A stretch of DNA of 64,000 bases, taken from contig NZ_CP060295.1 in the NCBI RefSeq assembly GCF_014302995.1, forward strand, positions 6,811,501 to 6,875,500. Reading direction: 5' to 3'. Below the pieces are notes generated by a model. The model was not told where the DNA came from. It searched no databases and worked only from the letters and a program-made list of their open reading frames with translations. A program made the translations under genes and the position numbers. Of the stretch, positions 1 through 9,151 are shown piece after piece. Within the stretch, counting starts at the first letter, position 1, and each line of letters begins with the position of its first letter. This DNA is from Variovorax sp. PAMC26660. Lineage in GTDB: Bacteria > Pseudomonadota > Gammaproteobacteria > Burkholderiales > Burkholderiaceae_C.

Positions 1-71
1 CAAACTCGGGCTTGCGCGCGCCTGCGCCTGAGGAAGCTCACCGCGACGGACAGCGTGCTCGGCGCCGCCAT
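1..71 (-). CDS. possible start of a further gene of the amine locus (partial)
   Basis: An ATG at 71 opens a frame of 23 codons without a stop that runs off the left edge. It lies 13 bases past the stop of the phospho-lyase gene on the same strand, with a weak purine-rich stretch (GCGAAG) just before the ATG. The visible residues, MAAPSTLSV and then an arginine-rich stretch, resemble the N-terminus of an inner-membrane protein, but too little is visible to name it. Confidence 0.25.
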   Translation of the reverse strand, partial: MAAPSTLSVAVSFLRRRRAQARV

Positions 72-84
72 CTTCGCTGCCACA

Positions 85-1359
85 TCACAACGTCCGCAGA
101 ACGTCCTGCAGCGTATCGATCAGCAGATCTGCATTGGCTTCGGAAAACACCATCGGCGGGCGGATCTTCAGCGTGTTGGCGTGTTCGCCGGTGGCGCTCA
201 GCAACACCTGCCGCTCCCGCAGCCCGTTGACGACGCGAACGGTCTCTGCAGTGGCGGGCGTGCGCGCGTGGCGGTCCGTCACCAGCTCCACGCCCACGAA
301 CAGGCCCGCGCCGCGCACGTCGCCGATCAGCGCATGCCGTTCGGCGAGCTTCACGAGGCCGGCACGCAGATGGCGGCCGACGCGCTGTGCATTGGCCATC
401 AAGCCTTCACGCTCGATCACGTCGAGCACGGCCATGCCGGCGGCCATCGACACCGGGTTGCCGCCGAAGGTATTGAAGTAGCGGCACTCGCGGCCAAACG
501 CGGCCAGCACCTCGGGACGTATGGCCAGTCCGGCCAGCGGATGGCCATTGCCCAGCGGCTTGCCCATGGTCACGATGTCGGGCACCAGGCCCTCGTGGCG
601 CATGAAGCCCCAGAAGGCGTCGCCTGTGCGCCCGAGGCCGGGCTGCACTTCGTCGGCGATGAAGATGCCGCCGGCTTCGCGGATCGCGGCCACCGCCTCA
701 TGCAGAAAACCTGCAGGGTCGGTGAAGATGCCGTCGCTCGAGAACACCGTGTCGACCATCAGCGCCGCAGGCCGCACGCCATGGGCCTGCAGGTCGGCAA
801 TGGCAGCGCGCACCCCGGCTGCAAAGACCCTGCCCTGCTCTTCGGGCGGCACGCGGTAGCTGTCGGGCGACGGCACGGCGCGCACCGCCTTGCCAAGCTG
901 CACGAAGCGCCCGAGTGAAGGCGAGGCCTGCGCGATCGATTCGGTCACGCCGTGGTACGCGAAGCGCGTGACGATCAATCCTTCGGCCTTCGTGTGCGCC
1001 TTGGCAATGCGCATCGCCAGATCGTTGGCCTCGCTGCCGGTGCAGGTGAACATCGCATGGCCGAGCGCGGGCGGCATGGTGGCGAGCAGGCGTTCGGCAT
1101 AGTCGAGCACGCCTTCGTGCAGGTAGCGGGTGTGGGTGTTGAGCACGCCGGCCTGCCGCGCAATCGTCTCCACCACATGCGGATGGCAATGCCCCACCGA
1201 GGCGACGTTGTTGTACGCGTCAAGGTAGCGCTTGCCATCGGCATCGTCGAGCCACACGCCTTGGCCGCGCACCGGGTGCAACGGCGCTTCGTAGAACAGG
1301 CGGTAGGCCGGGCCGAGCAGGCGCGCGCGGCGCTCCAGGAGCGATTCTTCAACAGGCAT
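85..1359 (-). CDS. class III PLP enzyme of the phospho-lyase type (PHYKPL/ETNPPL-like)
   Basis: This 424-residue fold-type I PLP enzyme belongs to class III aminotransferases. The detailed motifs match the vertebrate phospho-lyases (5-phosphohydroxylysine and ethanolamine-phosphate phospho-lyase) better than ordinary transaminases: NNVASVGHCHP near residue 50, TGSEANDLA near 110, the PLP lysine in TMGKPLGNGHP near 265, YFNTFGGNPVS, GDVRGAGLF and KIRPPMVFS near the C-terminus. Phospho-lyases remove ammonia and phosphate from a vicinal amino-phosphate and leave an aldehyde. The start overlaps the kinase gene by 11 bases, so the two are probably translated together, as expected for a kinase and lyase pair. 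Class is certain; phospho-lyase activity is inferred from motif likeness and the neighbouring kinase. An ordinary omega-transaminase is the alternative. Confidence 0.85.
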   Translation of the reverse strand: MPVEESLLERRARLLGPAYRLFYEAPLHPVRGQGVWLDDADGKRYLDAYNNVASVGHCHPHVVETIARQAGVLNTHTRYLHEGVLDYAERLLATMPPALGHAMFTCTGSEANDLAMRIAKAHTKAEGLIVTRFAYHGVTESIAQASPSLGRFVQLGKAVRAVPSPDSYRVPPEEQGRVFAAGVRAAIADLQAHGVRPAALMVDTVFSSDGIFTDPAGFLHEAVAAIREAGGIFIADEVQPGLGRTGDAFWGFMRHEGLVPDIVTMGKPLGNGHPLAGLAIRPEVLAAFGRECRYFNTFGGNPVSMAAGMAVLDVIEREGLMANAQRVGRHLRAGLVKLAERHALIGDVRGAGLFVGVELVTDRHARTPATAETVRVVNGLRERQVLLSATGEHANTLKIRPPMVFSEANADLLIDTLQDVLRTL

Positions 1360-2428
1360 GTTCGTGACTCTGGTTCATGCCGCAGGCGCGCCGGAACGCA
1401 GCGCTGGCGACATCGTTGCCGATGCGGTCGCAGGCCTGCAGGCGGGCCCATGACAGCGGGTTGTTGCGCAGCAGGTAGGCCGCGTTGTCCGGATGACGCG
1501 CGGCGCGCCAGCCGCTGATCGCCACCACCATCACGAGCCGCGCGGTGATGAGCGTGAACAGCGCGTCGACCTCTTCGCGCGCGAGCGGCAGCACCGCGTG
1601 GTACGCCGCGACGAAGGGCACGATGCCGGCCAGCGCGTCACCCGCCGGATCGAGCTGGTAGGCCGCGGCCACGGCCAGGTCGTCGATCAGCGGTGCGCGC
1701 ACCATGTCGCCGAAATCGAGAACGCCGGCGATGCGGTCGGTGTGACCGGGATCGACCAGCACGTTGTAGATGTTGAAGTCGTTGTGAATGGGCTGCGAGC
1801 GCAGGCCGGCCAGCACCGGCTTGGCGTCGCGCTCGAAACGGTCGAGCGAGCGTTCCGCCAGCGCGCGGCGCACTGGATCGGCGATGTGCTGGAGCAGGCC
1901 GCGCACGCTGTCGGCGCGCTGGATGTCCCAAGGCAGCGCCATTGCGCCGGCCGGGTGATCGAAGTCGCGCAGCGCAAGGTCGAGGCGGGCCAGGGTGCAC
2001 GCGAGATTCAGTTGTTGTGTGGACGTGCGCGGCGCATCGGGCATGGGCGTGCCCGGCAGGTAGCTGAACAGCCGCGTCACGCGTGGCAGTCCGTCGCCCG
2101 GATCGCTCAGAAAGGAAGGAAGACCGCCATTCGTGGGCACGATGCGCTGCACCGGCAGTTCCGGATCGGTGGCCGCGATATGCAGCAGCGCTTGCGTCTG
2201 GAAATCCGCCACCAGCGGCGTCTCGGACGGATGCGAGATCTTCAGCATGAAGCGCTCGCCGGTGCATGCGGATTCCAGACGGTAGTTGCGGTCGCGCTCG
2301 CCGGTCAGCGGCTGCATCTCGCCTTCGATGTCGTAGTGGCGCAACGCGAGCGCGCGCACCCAGTCGGCATCGAGCGCAGGCGAGCCTTCGCTCAAGACCT
2401 CGTCGTCGAACCCGGCCTGCGTCGTCAT
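1349..2428 (-). CDS. APH-fold kinase, hydroxylysine kinase-like
   Basis: A 359-residue aminoglycoside-phosphotransferase-fold kinase. It shows GERDRNYRL followed by FMLKIS (the ATP-binding lysine region), RLFSYLPGTP, the catalytic loop HNDFNIYNVLVD near residue 214, and GVLDFGDM (the metal-binding Asp). These segments track hydroxylysine kinase (HYKK/AGPHD1), which phosphorylates the 5-hydroxyl of hydroxylysine; homoserine kinase II and choline kinases are more distant relatives. The ATG overlaps the stop of the amidohydrolase gene (ATGA), and the 3' end overlaps the phospho-lyase start. Inferred role: activate an amino-alcohol so that the phospho-lyase can eliminate phosphate and ammonia. 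An antibiotic-resistance role is unlikely given these neighbours. Confidence 0.8.
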   Translation of the reverse strand: MTTQAGFDDEVLSEGSPALDADWVRALALRHYDIEGEMQPLTGERDRNYRLESACTGERFMLKISHPSETPLVADFQTQALLHIAATDPELPVQRIVPTNGGLPSFLSDPGDGLPRVTRLFSYLPGTPMPDAPRTSTQQLNLACTLARLDLALRDFDHPAGAMALPWDIQRADSVRGLLQHIADPVRRALAERSLDRFERDAKPVLAGLRSQPIHNDFNIYNVLVDPGHTDRIAGVLDFGDMVRAPLIDDLAVAAAYQLDPAGDALAGIVPFVAAYHAVLPLAREEVDALFTLITARLVMVVAISGWRAARHPDNAAYLLRNNPLSWARLQACDRIGNDVASAAFRRACGMNQSHEHAC

Positions 2429-3453
2429 GCGGCGCTTGCGAAGCCGCGCAGCGCACTGGCGAGGTTGGGGCCCAGGTCGTCCGACAGGTAGCCGCCCTCC
2501 TGCACCAGCACGGTCGGCAGGCCGAGGCCGGCAATCTCCGCGAGCAACCGAGCAAAACCGGGCGTCGTGATCTTCATGCCCTTGTAGGGATCGCGCTCAT
2601 GCGTATCGAGGCCCAGCGCCACCACCAGCGCGCCGGGCGCGAAGGCGCGAATGCTCTGGCAGGCATCGCGCAAGGCCGGCAGGTAGCCATCGATGTCGGT
2701 GCCCAGCGCCAGCGGCTTGTTGATGTTGTAGCCCAGGCCCGCGCCCTCGCCGCGCTCGTGGGCATAGCCGGTGAAAAAGGGCGTGAAGTTGCGCGGGTCG
2801 CCGTGCAGCGAAATGGTCAGCACGTCGGCGCGGCGGTAGAAGATGCCCTGCGTGCCGTTGCCGTGATGCACGTCGATGTCGAGGATGGCCACGCGATCGT
2901 GCGCGGCTCGCAACTGCTGCGCGGCGATGGCCGTGTTGTTGAGGTAGCAGAAGCCGTTGGCGCGGTCCGCGTAGGCGTGATGGCCGGGCGGACGGCACAG
3001 CGCGTAGGCCGCACGCTCGCCCTGCAGCACCAGTTGCGCCGCATGCGTGGCCACGTGGGCCGAGGCCACGGCCGCCTCCCAGGTGTGCGGACCGATCGAG
3101 CAGGCGTTGTCGCCCATGTGGTAGCCGGCCTGCCCGACCACGCTCTCGGGGTAGGTGCACGGCTCGCCGGGAAAGGGATGGATGTTGGGCATGACCTCGT
3201 CGGACGGGTCATCCAGCAGCCGCCAGCGCGCGTAGGCGGTCTCCAGAAAGCGCAGGTACTCCGGCGTGTGGATCGCGGCGCGCGGGCCGGGGCCGAAATC
3301 TTCGCCCGCAATGACCTCGTGGCCGTCGTGCTCGACCGCCGACAGCAGGCGGAAGGCGCGCTCGGGCTGCTCGTTGCTGCGCTTCAAACGGCCGCGCACC
3401 ATGAAGAGCTGCGGGTCGTGGTCCTTGTGCACGTCGCTGTAGACGATCTTCAT
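2425..3453 (-). CDS. acetylpolyamine amidohydrolase (histone deacetylase family)
   Basis: 342 residues, the usual length for bacterial acetylpolyamine amidohydrolases. The start MKIVYSDVHKDHD is typical of this subgroup, and the longer open frame upstream is only antisense of the regulator gene. Active-site motifs are complete: CRPPGHHAYADRANGFCYLNN near residues 155-175, DIDVHHGNGTQGIFY near 190 with zinc ligands Asp and His, LGLDTHE for the second zinc Asp, and EGGY near the end. The family hydrolyses N-acetyl groups from acetylputrescine, acetylspermidine and similar amines in the cytoplasm. The ATG overlaps the GntR stop (ATGA) and the stop overlaps the kinase start, so gene order is regulator, deacetylase, kinase, lyase. 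The exact acylated substrate cannot be read from sequence. Confidence 0.88.
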   Translation of the reverse strand: MKIVYSDVHKDHDPQLFMVRGRLKRSNEQPERAFRLLSAVEHDGHEVIAGEDFGPGPRAAIHTPEYLRFLETAYARWRLLDDPSDEVMPNIHPFPGEPCTYPESVVGQAGYHMGDNACSIGPHTWEAAVASAHVATHAAQLVLQGERAAYALCRPPGHHAYADRANGFCYLNNTAIAAQQLRAAHDRVAILDIDVHHGNGTQGIFYRRADVLTISLHGDPRNFTPFFTGYAHERGEGAGLGYNINKPLALGTDIDGYLPALRDACQSIRAFAPGALVVALGLDTHERDPYKGMKITTPGFARLLAEIAGLGLPTVLVQEGGYLSDDLGPNLASALRGFASAA

Positions 3454-4184
3454 CGCGCGGGTCCTTTGGTGGGTGTGGGTGATGGGGAAACGGTGCCGTG
3501 CTGCTTCACGAACAGCGCGCGCACCTGCAGCCAGGCGTCGTCCAGGTGCTCGCGCATGGCCGCGCGCGAAGCCTCGACGTCGCGGCTCTCCAGCGCATCG
3601 ACGATCGGGTAGTGCGTGTTGGCCATGGTCTCGGGGTCGTGGTAGACCGCATCGATGAGCGCGATGATCATCTGCATCTCGGTCTGCGTGTTCGAGAAGA
3701 TGCGGTGCAGGTGGGCATTGCCCGAAAGCTCGCTGATCAGCGTGTGAAAAGCCAGGTCGGTCGCGATGCGCACGTGCTGCGGCTGCGTGGGTGCGTCGCG
3801 CACCATCGCGTCGACCAGCGCGCGCAGGCGTGCCAGGCCCGCGTCGTCGGCCTTGCGGCAGGCCAGCTCGACGGCAGTCAGCTCCAGGCTCAGCCGCACT
3901 TCGAACAGATCGTCGATCTCCTGGACGCTGATGGTGCGCACCGCAAAGCCGTGGCGCGGCCGTGCCACCAGCACGCCCTGGCGTTCGAGCCGGCGTGCGG
4001 CCTCGCGCACCGGGGCACGGCTCACACCCATGCGGCGCGCGATCTCGGCTTCGACGATGCGACTGCCGGGCGCAAGGTGCCCTTCGACGATGGCGCGTGT
4101 CAGTTGCGCCTCGACCAGCCCGACCAGGTCGGGCGCCTCGACGGACTCGAAAACGGCACTGTCTGAAGGGGAGGAAAAAGCCAT
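3450..4184 (-). CDS. GntR-family regulator, FadR subfamily
   Basis: 244 residues. The N-terminal winged helix-turn-helix spans about residues 20-85 (RIVEAEIARRMGVSRAPVREA, then a wing ending GFAVRTI). It is followed by an all-helical FCD effector domain with its typical metal-site pattern (Asp and His in DLAFHTLI, later MREHLDDA). FCD regulators usually repress catabolic genes and are released by a pathway metabolite. The gene sits between the transport/transaminase genes and the deacetylase-kinase-lyase genes and is joined to the latter by a 4-base overlap. A palindrome upstream of the aldolase gene (13894-13916) is a candidate operator. Confidence 0.9.
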   Translation of the reverse strand: MAFSSPSDSAVFESVEAPDLVGLVEAQLTRAIVEGHLAPGSRIVEAEIARRMGVSRAPVREAARRLERQGVLVARPRHGFAVRTISVQEIDDLFEVRLSLELTAVELACRKADDAGLARLRALVDAMVRDAPTQPQHVRIATDLAFHTLISELSGNAHLHRIFSNTQTEMQMIIALIDAVYHDPETMANTHYPIVDALESRDVEASRAAMREHLDDAWLQVRALFVKQHGTVSPSPTPTKGPAR

Positions 4185-4217
4185 GTTGTTTGTCTCGTTG
4201 TATGACGGGTGTGGGGG

Positions 4218-5120
4218 CTATTTTTTCACCGGCCGCCGCGCCAGGTAGATGCCCGCCGCCACGATCAGCGCAATGCCCGCCATGGCCAACCCGTCGGGCG
4301 GCCGATGGAACCAGAAGGTGCTGAAGGCCACGGCAAGCAGCAGCTGGAAGTAATTGAGCGGTGCCAGCGTGGCGGCCTCGACGCGCTCGAAGGCCGCCAG
4401 CAGCAGCCATTGCGCAAGGCCGCTACAGGCACCGCCCGCGAGCAGCAACAACACGGCGCCGGCGGCAGGCCGCTCGGCCGGCAGAAAGAACGGCGCGGGC
4501 AACGCGGTCACGACGAGGCACACCACGGCGGTGTACGCGTACTGCACCGGGCTGGCGACCAACCCCGCGAGGCGCCGCGTGAGCAACTGGAAGATGGCGT
4601 AGCAAACAGCCGACACCGCCATCAACACCGTGCCCAGCCATGGCAGGTTGCCGCCGGGCCGCACGATCAGCAGCATGCCGGCAAAGCCCGCGCTCACCGC
4701 CACCCACTGGCTGCGCCGCACAGATTCGCCGACCAGCCAGGGCGACAGCGCCACCATGAGCAGCGGCGCGGTGAAGTAGATGGCGGTGGCCTCGGCCAGC
4801 GGCATCCAGATCAGCGCCGTCATGAAGCAGGTGGCCACCGTTGCGAGCATGGTGCCGCGCAGCAGCAGCAACTTCTTCTGCGGCGCGCGCCAGATGCGCA
4901 GGTCGCCGTGGCGCAGCAGCATGGCGAAGGCAATGCAGATCACCGACAGGTAGCGCATCAGGTTGATGAACGGCGCCGGGTAGAACTGCAGCATGTACTT
5001 GCAGAAGGCGTCGTAGCTCGCAAAGGCCATCAGCGCGCAGAAGAACAGCGCGACGCCGGTGCTCCTGGAGCCCGGCGGGCGCAGCCCCGTTGCGACGCTT
5101 GTGGCGCTGGCCGTCTTCAC
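4218..5120 (-). CDS. EamA/DMT-family membrane transporter
   Basis: A 300-residue protein with about ten hydrophobic helices arranged as two EamA repeats (first from about residue 20, second from about 160). It ends in a short basic tail, ARRPVKK. DMT proteins export or import small metabolites, often amino acids or amines. The start overlaps the stop of the aminotransferase upstream by four bases, tying it to the amine locus. The substrate is not evident; efflux of an excess intermediate is one possibility. Confidence 0.85.
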   Translation of the reverse strand: MKTASATSVATGLRPPGSRSTGVALFFCALMAFASYDAFCKYMLQFYPAPFINLMRYLSVICIAFAMLLRHGDLRIWRAPQKKLLLLRGTMLATVATCFMTALIWMPLAEATAIYFTAPLLMVALSPWLVGESVRRSQWVAVSAGFAGMLLIVRPGGNLPWLGTVLMAVSAVCYAIFQLLTRRLAGLVASPVQYAYTAVVCLVVTALPAPFFLPAERPAAGAVLLLLAGGACSGLAQWLLLAAFERVEAATLAPLNYFQLLLAVAFSTFWFHRPPDGLAMAGIALIVAAGIYLARRPVKK

Positions 5121-6511
5121 GCCAGCGAGGCCTCGAAACGGACCATTGCGCGATCGAAGCGCTCGAACATCTCGTCGACTTCCGCGGCCGTGATGATGAG
5201 CGGCGGGCAGAAAGCCACCGCATCGCCCATGGCGCGCACGATCAGGCCTTCGGCCAACGCGAATTCAGCCAGGCGTGCGCCGGCTTTCATTGCGGGATCG
5301 AAGGGCGTGCGCTTCACCGGGTCGGCCGCGAGTTCGAGCGCGCCGATCAGGCCCACGCCGCGCACTTCGCCCACATGCGGATGGCCAGCGTAGCGACGCA
5401 GGCCGGCCTGGAACTTCGGCGCCAGCGACTTCACGTGCGCGAGCACTTCTTCGTCTTCGTAGATGCGCAATGTCTCGAGCGCCACCGCGGCCGTCACCGG
5501 GTGGCCCGAGTAGGTGAAGCCATGGCCGAAGGTGCCGATCTTTCCGCTGTTGGCGGCCACGGCCGCATGCACCTGCTCGGACACCATGACGGCGGAGATC
5601 GGCACATAGCCCGACGACAGCGCCTTGGCGGCCGTGAGGATGTCGGGCCGCAGGCCGAAGGTGGTGGAGCCGAACATCTCGCCGGTGCGGCAGAAACCGC
5701 AGATCACTTCGTCGGCGATCAGCAGCACCTCGTACTTGCGCAGCACCGCCTGCACCTTCTCGAAGTAGGTGGCGGGCGGCACCAGCACGCCGCCGGCACC
5801 CATGACCGGCTCGGCGATGAAGGCGCCCACGGTGTCGGGCCCTTCGGCCAGGATGCGCTGCTCCAGCGCATCGGCCAGGCGCGTGGCAAAAGCTTCTTCG
5901 GTTTCGCCGGGCTCGGCGTAGCGGTAGTGGTGCGGGCAATCGACATGCAGGATGCGGTCGATGGGCAGGTCGAAGTCGCGGTGGTTGGGGACCAGGCCGC
6001 TCAGGCTGGCCGCCGCCACGGTGACGCCGTGGTACGCATTGCGGCGCGCGATGATCTTCTTCTTGGCCGGCTTGCCGATGGCGTTGTGGTAGTACCAGAC
6101 CAGCTTGACCGCCGTGTCGTTGGCCTCCGAGCCCGAGTTGGCGAAGAACACCTTGGACATGGGCACCGGCGCCATCGCAATCAACTTTTCAGCCAGCGCG
6201 ATGGCGGCCGCGTTCGATCGGTGATTGAAGGTGTGATAACAAGGCAGCGTGTGCAGCGCATCGCTGCCGGCCTTGGCCAGGCGCGCATTGCTGAAGCCCA
6301 GCGAGACGCACCACAGGCCTGACATGGCTTCCAGGTAGCGGCGGCCCTGGTCGTCTTCCACGTAGATGCCGTCGCCGCGCTCGATCACGAGCGGGTCGAC
6401 CTGCGGATGCGCCGCAAGGTTGGTGAAGGGGTGCAGATGGGCCGCGATGTCGTTGGCGGCGCGTTCGGCATGCGCCGACTGCAGGGCGGAAGCGGGAATG
6501 GATGCGTTCAT
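5117..6511 (-). CDS. class III omega-aminotransferase, polyamine:pyruvate type
   Basis: 464 residues, the length of SpuC/YgjG-like and omega-amino acid:pyruvate transaminases. Visible motifs include MSGLWCVSLGFSN near residue 65, NSGSEANDTAVKLVWYYHN near 130-145, YHGVTVAAASLSG, DEVICGFCRTGEMFG and the PLP lysine in AAKALSSGY near 297. The family moves the amino group of putrescine, cadaverine, beta-alanine or similar amines to pyruvate and leaves an aldehyde. It is followed by the DMT transporter (4-base overlap) and preceded by the hydroxyacid dehydrogenase. Class is certain, substrate inferred. Confidence 0.88.
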   Translation of the reverse strand: MNASIPASALQSAHAERAANDIAAHLHPFTNLAAHPQVDPLVIERGDGIYVEDDQGRRYLEAMSGLWCVSLGFSNARLAKAGSDALHTLPCYHTFNHRSNAAAIALAEKLIAMAPVPMSKVFFANSGSEANDTAVKLVWYYHNAIGKPAKKKIIARRNAYHGVTVAAASLSGLVPNHRDFDLPIDRILHVDCPHHYRYAEPGETEEAFATRLADALEQRILAEGPDTVGAFIAEPVMGAGGVLVPPATYFEKVQAVLRKYEVLLIADEVICGFCRTGEMFGSTTFGLRPDILTAAKALSSGYVPISAVMVSEQVHAAVAANSGKIGTFGHGFTYSGHPVTAAVALETLRIYEDEEVLAHVKSLAPKFQAGLRRYAGHPHVGEVRGVGLIGALELAADPVKRTPFDPAMKAGARLAEFALAEGLIVRAMGDAVAFCPPLIITAAEVDEMFERFDRAMVRFEASLA

Positions 6512-6560
6512 GGACCTGTCCGTTTTGATGGAGGGAATATGGGAAGGAGCGCCTCGCGGC

Positions 6561-7499
6561 TCAGTAGCCCCGTTCGAGGTCGACGGCCGTGCCCGGCCGC
6601 TGCCCGCGCTGCAGCAACGCGAGGTTGTCGAGCGTCTGTTGCGCGATCACCGAGACGTCGGTGCGGGTGGCGATGTGCGGCGTGACGAGGATGCGCGGGT
6701 CGGCCCAGAAAGGGTGCTCCGGCGGCAGCGGCTCCTGCGTGAAGGCATCGAGCGTGGCAGCGGACAGCTCACCCCGCTCAAGCGCGCGCAGCAGGTCGGC
6801 TTCGACCAGATGCGCGCCTCGCCCGACGTTGATCAGGTGCGCACCGCGTGGCAGGCGTGCGAACAGATCGGCATCGAGAAAGCCCTGCGTCTGCGGCGTG
6901 AGCGGCAGCAGGCACACCAGCGTGTCGCAGCCCGAGAGAAATTCGTCGAGTTGCGCATCGCCGTGAAAGCCAACAATGCCGGCCGGCAGATCGGCCTTGG
7001 CGTTGCGGCTCCAGCCGCGCACCGGATAGCCGATGGCAGACAGCGCCTCGGCACAGGCCAGACCCAAGGTGCCAAGCCCCGCGATGCCGACGCGGTGGCG
7101 CCCCGGAGGGCTCATCGGCTGTTCCTGCCAGGCGCCCCTTGCCGCGCTCGCAAGGTACGCCGGCATGTGCCGCTGGTGCTGGATCACGGCCCAGCACACA
7201 TAGGCCGTCATGCCGGTGGCCATCTCCGGATCGACGATGCGGCACAGCGGCAATGCGCGCGGCAGGTGTGGGTCGGCCGTGATGTGGTCGACGCCCGCTG
7301 CCAGCGATTGCACCAGTTGCAGTTGCGGCAACTGTGCGAGCAAACCGTGCGGTGGATACCAGCAGACGGCGGCATCGATCTGGTCGAGCGGGCCGAGGTC
7401 GGCGCCCAGGCGCAGGTCGATGTCGGGGCAGTGCGCGCGGAATGCGGGCGCGAGGTAGTGCATGTCGAGCACATCGCTCAGGAGCGCGACACAGGGCAT
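6561..7499 (-). CDS. D-2-hydroxyacid dehydrogenase, GhrA-like
   Basis: 312 residues from an ATG that overlaps the stop of the ABC ATPase gene; longer upstream frames only run antisense through that gene. The Rossmann motif GIAGLGTLG lies near residue 140. The catalytic Arg, Glu and His are seen in NVGRGAHLVEADLL, LDAFTQEPLP and LVTPHIATRT. The enzyme family reduces glyoxylate, hydroxypyruvate and other 2-keto acids with NAD(P)H in the cytoplasm. The context suggests it handles a keto acid formed in the amine pathway. Confidence 0.87.
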   Translation of the reverse strand: MPCVALLSDVLDMHYLAPAFRAHCPDIDLRLGADLGPLDQIDAAVCWYPPHGLLAQLPQLQLVQSLAAGVDHITADPHLPRALPLCRIVDPEMATGMTAYVCWAVIQHQRHMPAYLASAARGAWQEQPMSPPGRHRVGIAGLGTLGLACAEALSAIGYPVRGWSRNAKADLPAGIVGFHGDAQLDEFLSGCDTLVCLLPLTPQTQGFLDADLFARLPRGAHLINVGRGAHLVEADLLRALERGELSAATLDAFTQEPLPPEHPFWADPRILVTPHIATRTDVSVIAQQTLDNLALLQRGQRPGTAVDLERGY

Positions 7500-9151
7500 C
7501 AGGCCACCCTCGCCACTGCATCGACCTGCCCTGCCAGACGCGGCACCGCGTCGATCAGCTTGCGCGTGTAGGCATGCTGCGGATCGTTGAGCACCTTCTG
7601 GGTCTCGCCGTACTCCACGACTTCGCCGCGCTGCATCACCGCGATGCGGTCGCACATCTGCCCGGCCACGCGCAGGTCGTGCGTGATGAACACCATCGCG
7701 AGCTGGAACTGCTCGCGCACCTGGGCAAAGAGTTCCAGTACCTGCGCCTGCACCGACACGTCTAGTGCGGACACGGGCTCGTCGGCCACCAGCAGCTCGG
7801 GCTGCATCGCGAGCGCGCGGGCAATGCCGATGCGCTGGCGCTGCCCGCCAGAAAACTCATGCGGATAGCGCTGCGCCGCATCGGCGCCCAAGCCCACGAG
7901 CTTGAGCAGCTCCATGGCGCGCGCCATGGCTTCGGCCTTGCTCACGCCCTGCGCAATCGGGCCGCCCGCGATGGCTGCCCCCACGCGGTGGCGCGGGTTG
8001 AGCGAGGCATACGGGTCCTGGAACACCATCTGGATCTTGCCGGCCACGCCGCGCCGGAAGTTCTTGCCCTGCGCGAGCGTGCGGCCCTTGAAGATGATGC
8101 GGCCGCTGTCGAAGGGCGCGAGCCCCACCAGGCAGCGCCCCACGCTCGACTTGCCCGAGCCCGACTCGCCAACGAGCCCCAGCGTTTCACCGCGGTGCAG
8201 CTCGAAGTTGATGTCCTTCGCCGCCTGCACCGCGCGGCCACGCTTGAACAGGCCCCCGCTGGAGTGGTAGGTCTTGCACAGGTCCTGCACCTGCAGCACG
8301 CGCGTCTTGTCGTCGTGCGGCACGGTCTGCGCCTGGCCATCGGGAATGGCGGCGATGAGCTTGCGCGTGTAGGGATGCTGCGGCGCACTGAGCACCTGCG
8401 CGGCCGGCCCGGACTCCACCACATGGCCGGTCTGCATGACCACCACGTGATCGGCAATTTCGGAGACCACGCCGAAGTCGTGCGTGATGAAGAGCACGGC
8501 CGTGCCACGGCGCTGCTGCAGCTCGCGGATGAGCTTTAGGATCTGCGCCTGCGTGGTGACGTCGAGCGCGGTGGTGGGCTCGTCGGCGATCAGCAGCACG
8601 GGCTCCAGCACCAGCGCGCAGGCGATCATGACGCGCTGCCTCTGGCCGCCCGACAGGCGAAAGGGGTAGCTGTCGATCAGCAGCTCGGGGTCGGGCAGGC
8701 CCACGTCGGCCAGCGCCGCAAGGATGCGGCGGCGCTTCTCTGCCGCGGGCACCTTGCCGTGCGCGTCGAACACCTCGCCGATCTGTTCGCCGATGCACAT
8801 CACCGGGTTCAGCGCGGTCATCGGCTCCTGGAACACCATGCCGATGCGCCGGCCGCGCAGCTCGCGCATCTGCGGCTCGGTGAGCTGCAGCAGGTCGTGG
8901 CCGTCGAACAGGATGCGGCCCGCCACCGGTGCCACGTGCGGGCGCGGCAGCAAGCCCATGACCGCGTTGGCGATCATCGACTTGCCGGAGCCCGACTCGC
9001 CGACCACGCACAGCGTCTGGCCCGGCATCACCGAGAGCGTGGCGCCTTCGACGGCCAGTGCGCGGTCTGCGCCTGCGGGCAAAGAGATGCTCAGGTCGGT
9101 GATTTCAAGAACGGGGTGCAAGGGCTTCATCGGCGTCACGGTGGCGTTCAT
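7499..9151 (-). CDS. dipeptide-type ABC transporter, fused two-domain ATPase
   Basis: 550 residues holding two complete ATPase domains in tandem, equivalent to DppD and DppF fused. Domain 1 has Walker A VGESGSGKSMIANAVMG, signature LSGGQRQRV and Walker B LLIADEPTTALD. Domain 2 (from about residue 290) has VGESGSGKSSVGRCLVG, FSGGQRQRIG and LLVADEPVSALD. The chosen start MNATVTP overlaps the permease stop by four bases (ATGA). The fused form is common in opine, glutathione and peptide importers of Proteobacteria. It powers the adjacent permeases at the inner membrane. Confidence 0.92.
   Translation of the reverse strand: MNATVTPMKPLHPVLEITDLSISLPAGADRALAVEGATLSVMPGQTLCVVGESGSGKSMIANAVMGLLPRPHVAPVAGRILFDGHDLLQLTEPQMRELRGRRIGMVFQEPMTALNPVMCIGEQIGEVFDAHGKVPAAEKRRRILAALADVGLPDPELLIDSYPFRLSGGQRQRVMIACALVLEPVLLIADEPTTALDVTTQAQILKLIRELQQRRGTAVLFITHDFGVVSEIADHVVVMQTGHVVESGPAAQVLSAPQHPYTRKLIAAIPDGQAQTVPHDDKTRVLQVQDLCKTYHSSGGLFKRGRAVQAAKDINFELHRGETLGLVGESGSGKSSVGRCLVGLAPFDSGRIIFKGRTLAQGKNFRRGVAGKIQMVFQDPYASLNPRHRVGAAIAGGPIAQGVSKAEAMARAMELLKLVGLGADAAQRYPHEFSGGQRQRIGIARALAMQPELLVADEPVSALDVSVQAQVLELFAQVREQFQLAMVFITHDLRVAGQMCDRIAVMQRGEVVEYGETQKVLNDPQHAYTRKLIDAVPRLAGQVDAVARVA

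Noticed and set aside
1349..2428. Aminoglycoside phosphotransferase (antibiotic resistance)
   Set aside because: The fold is shared, but motifs follow hydroxylysine kinase and the gene is coupled to a metabolic PLP enzyme.
2425..4410. 661-codon open frame covering the deacetylase and the region upstream
   Set aside because: Only the last 342 codons are deacetylase; the rest runs antisense through the GntR gene and has no protein-like composition. Start moved to 3453.
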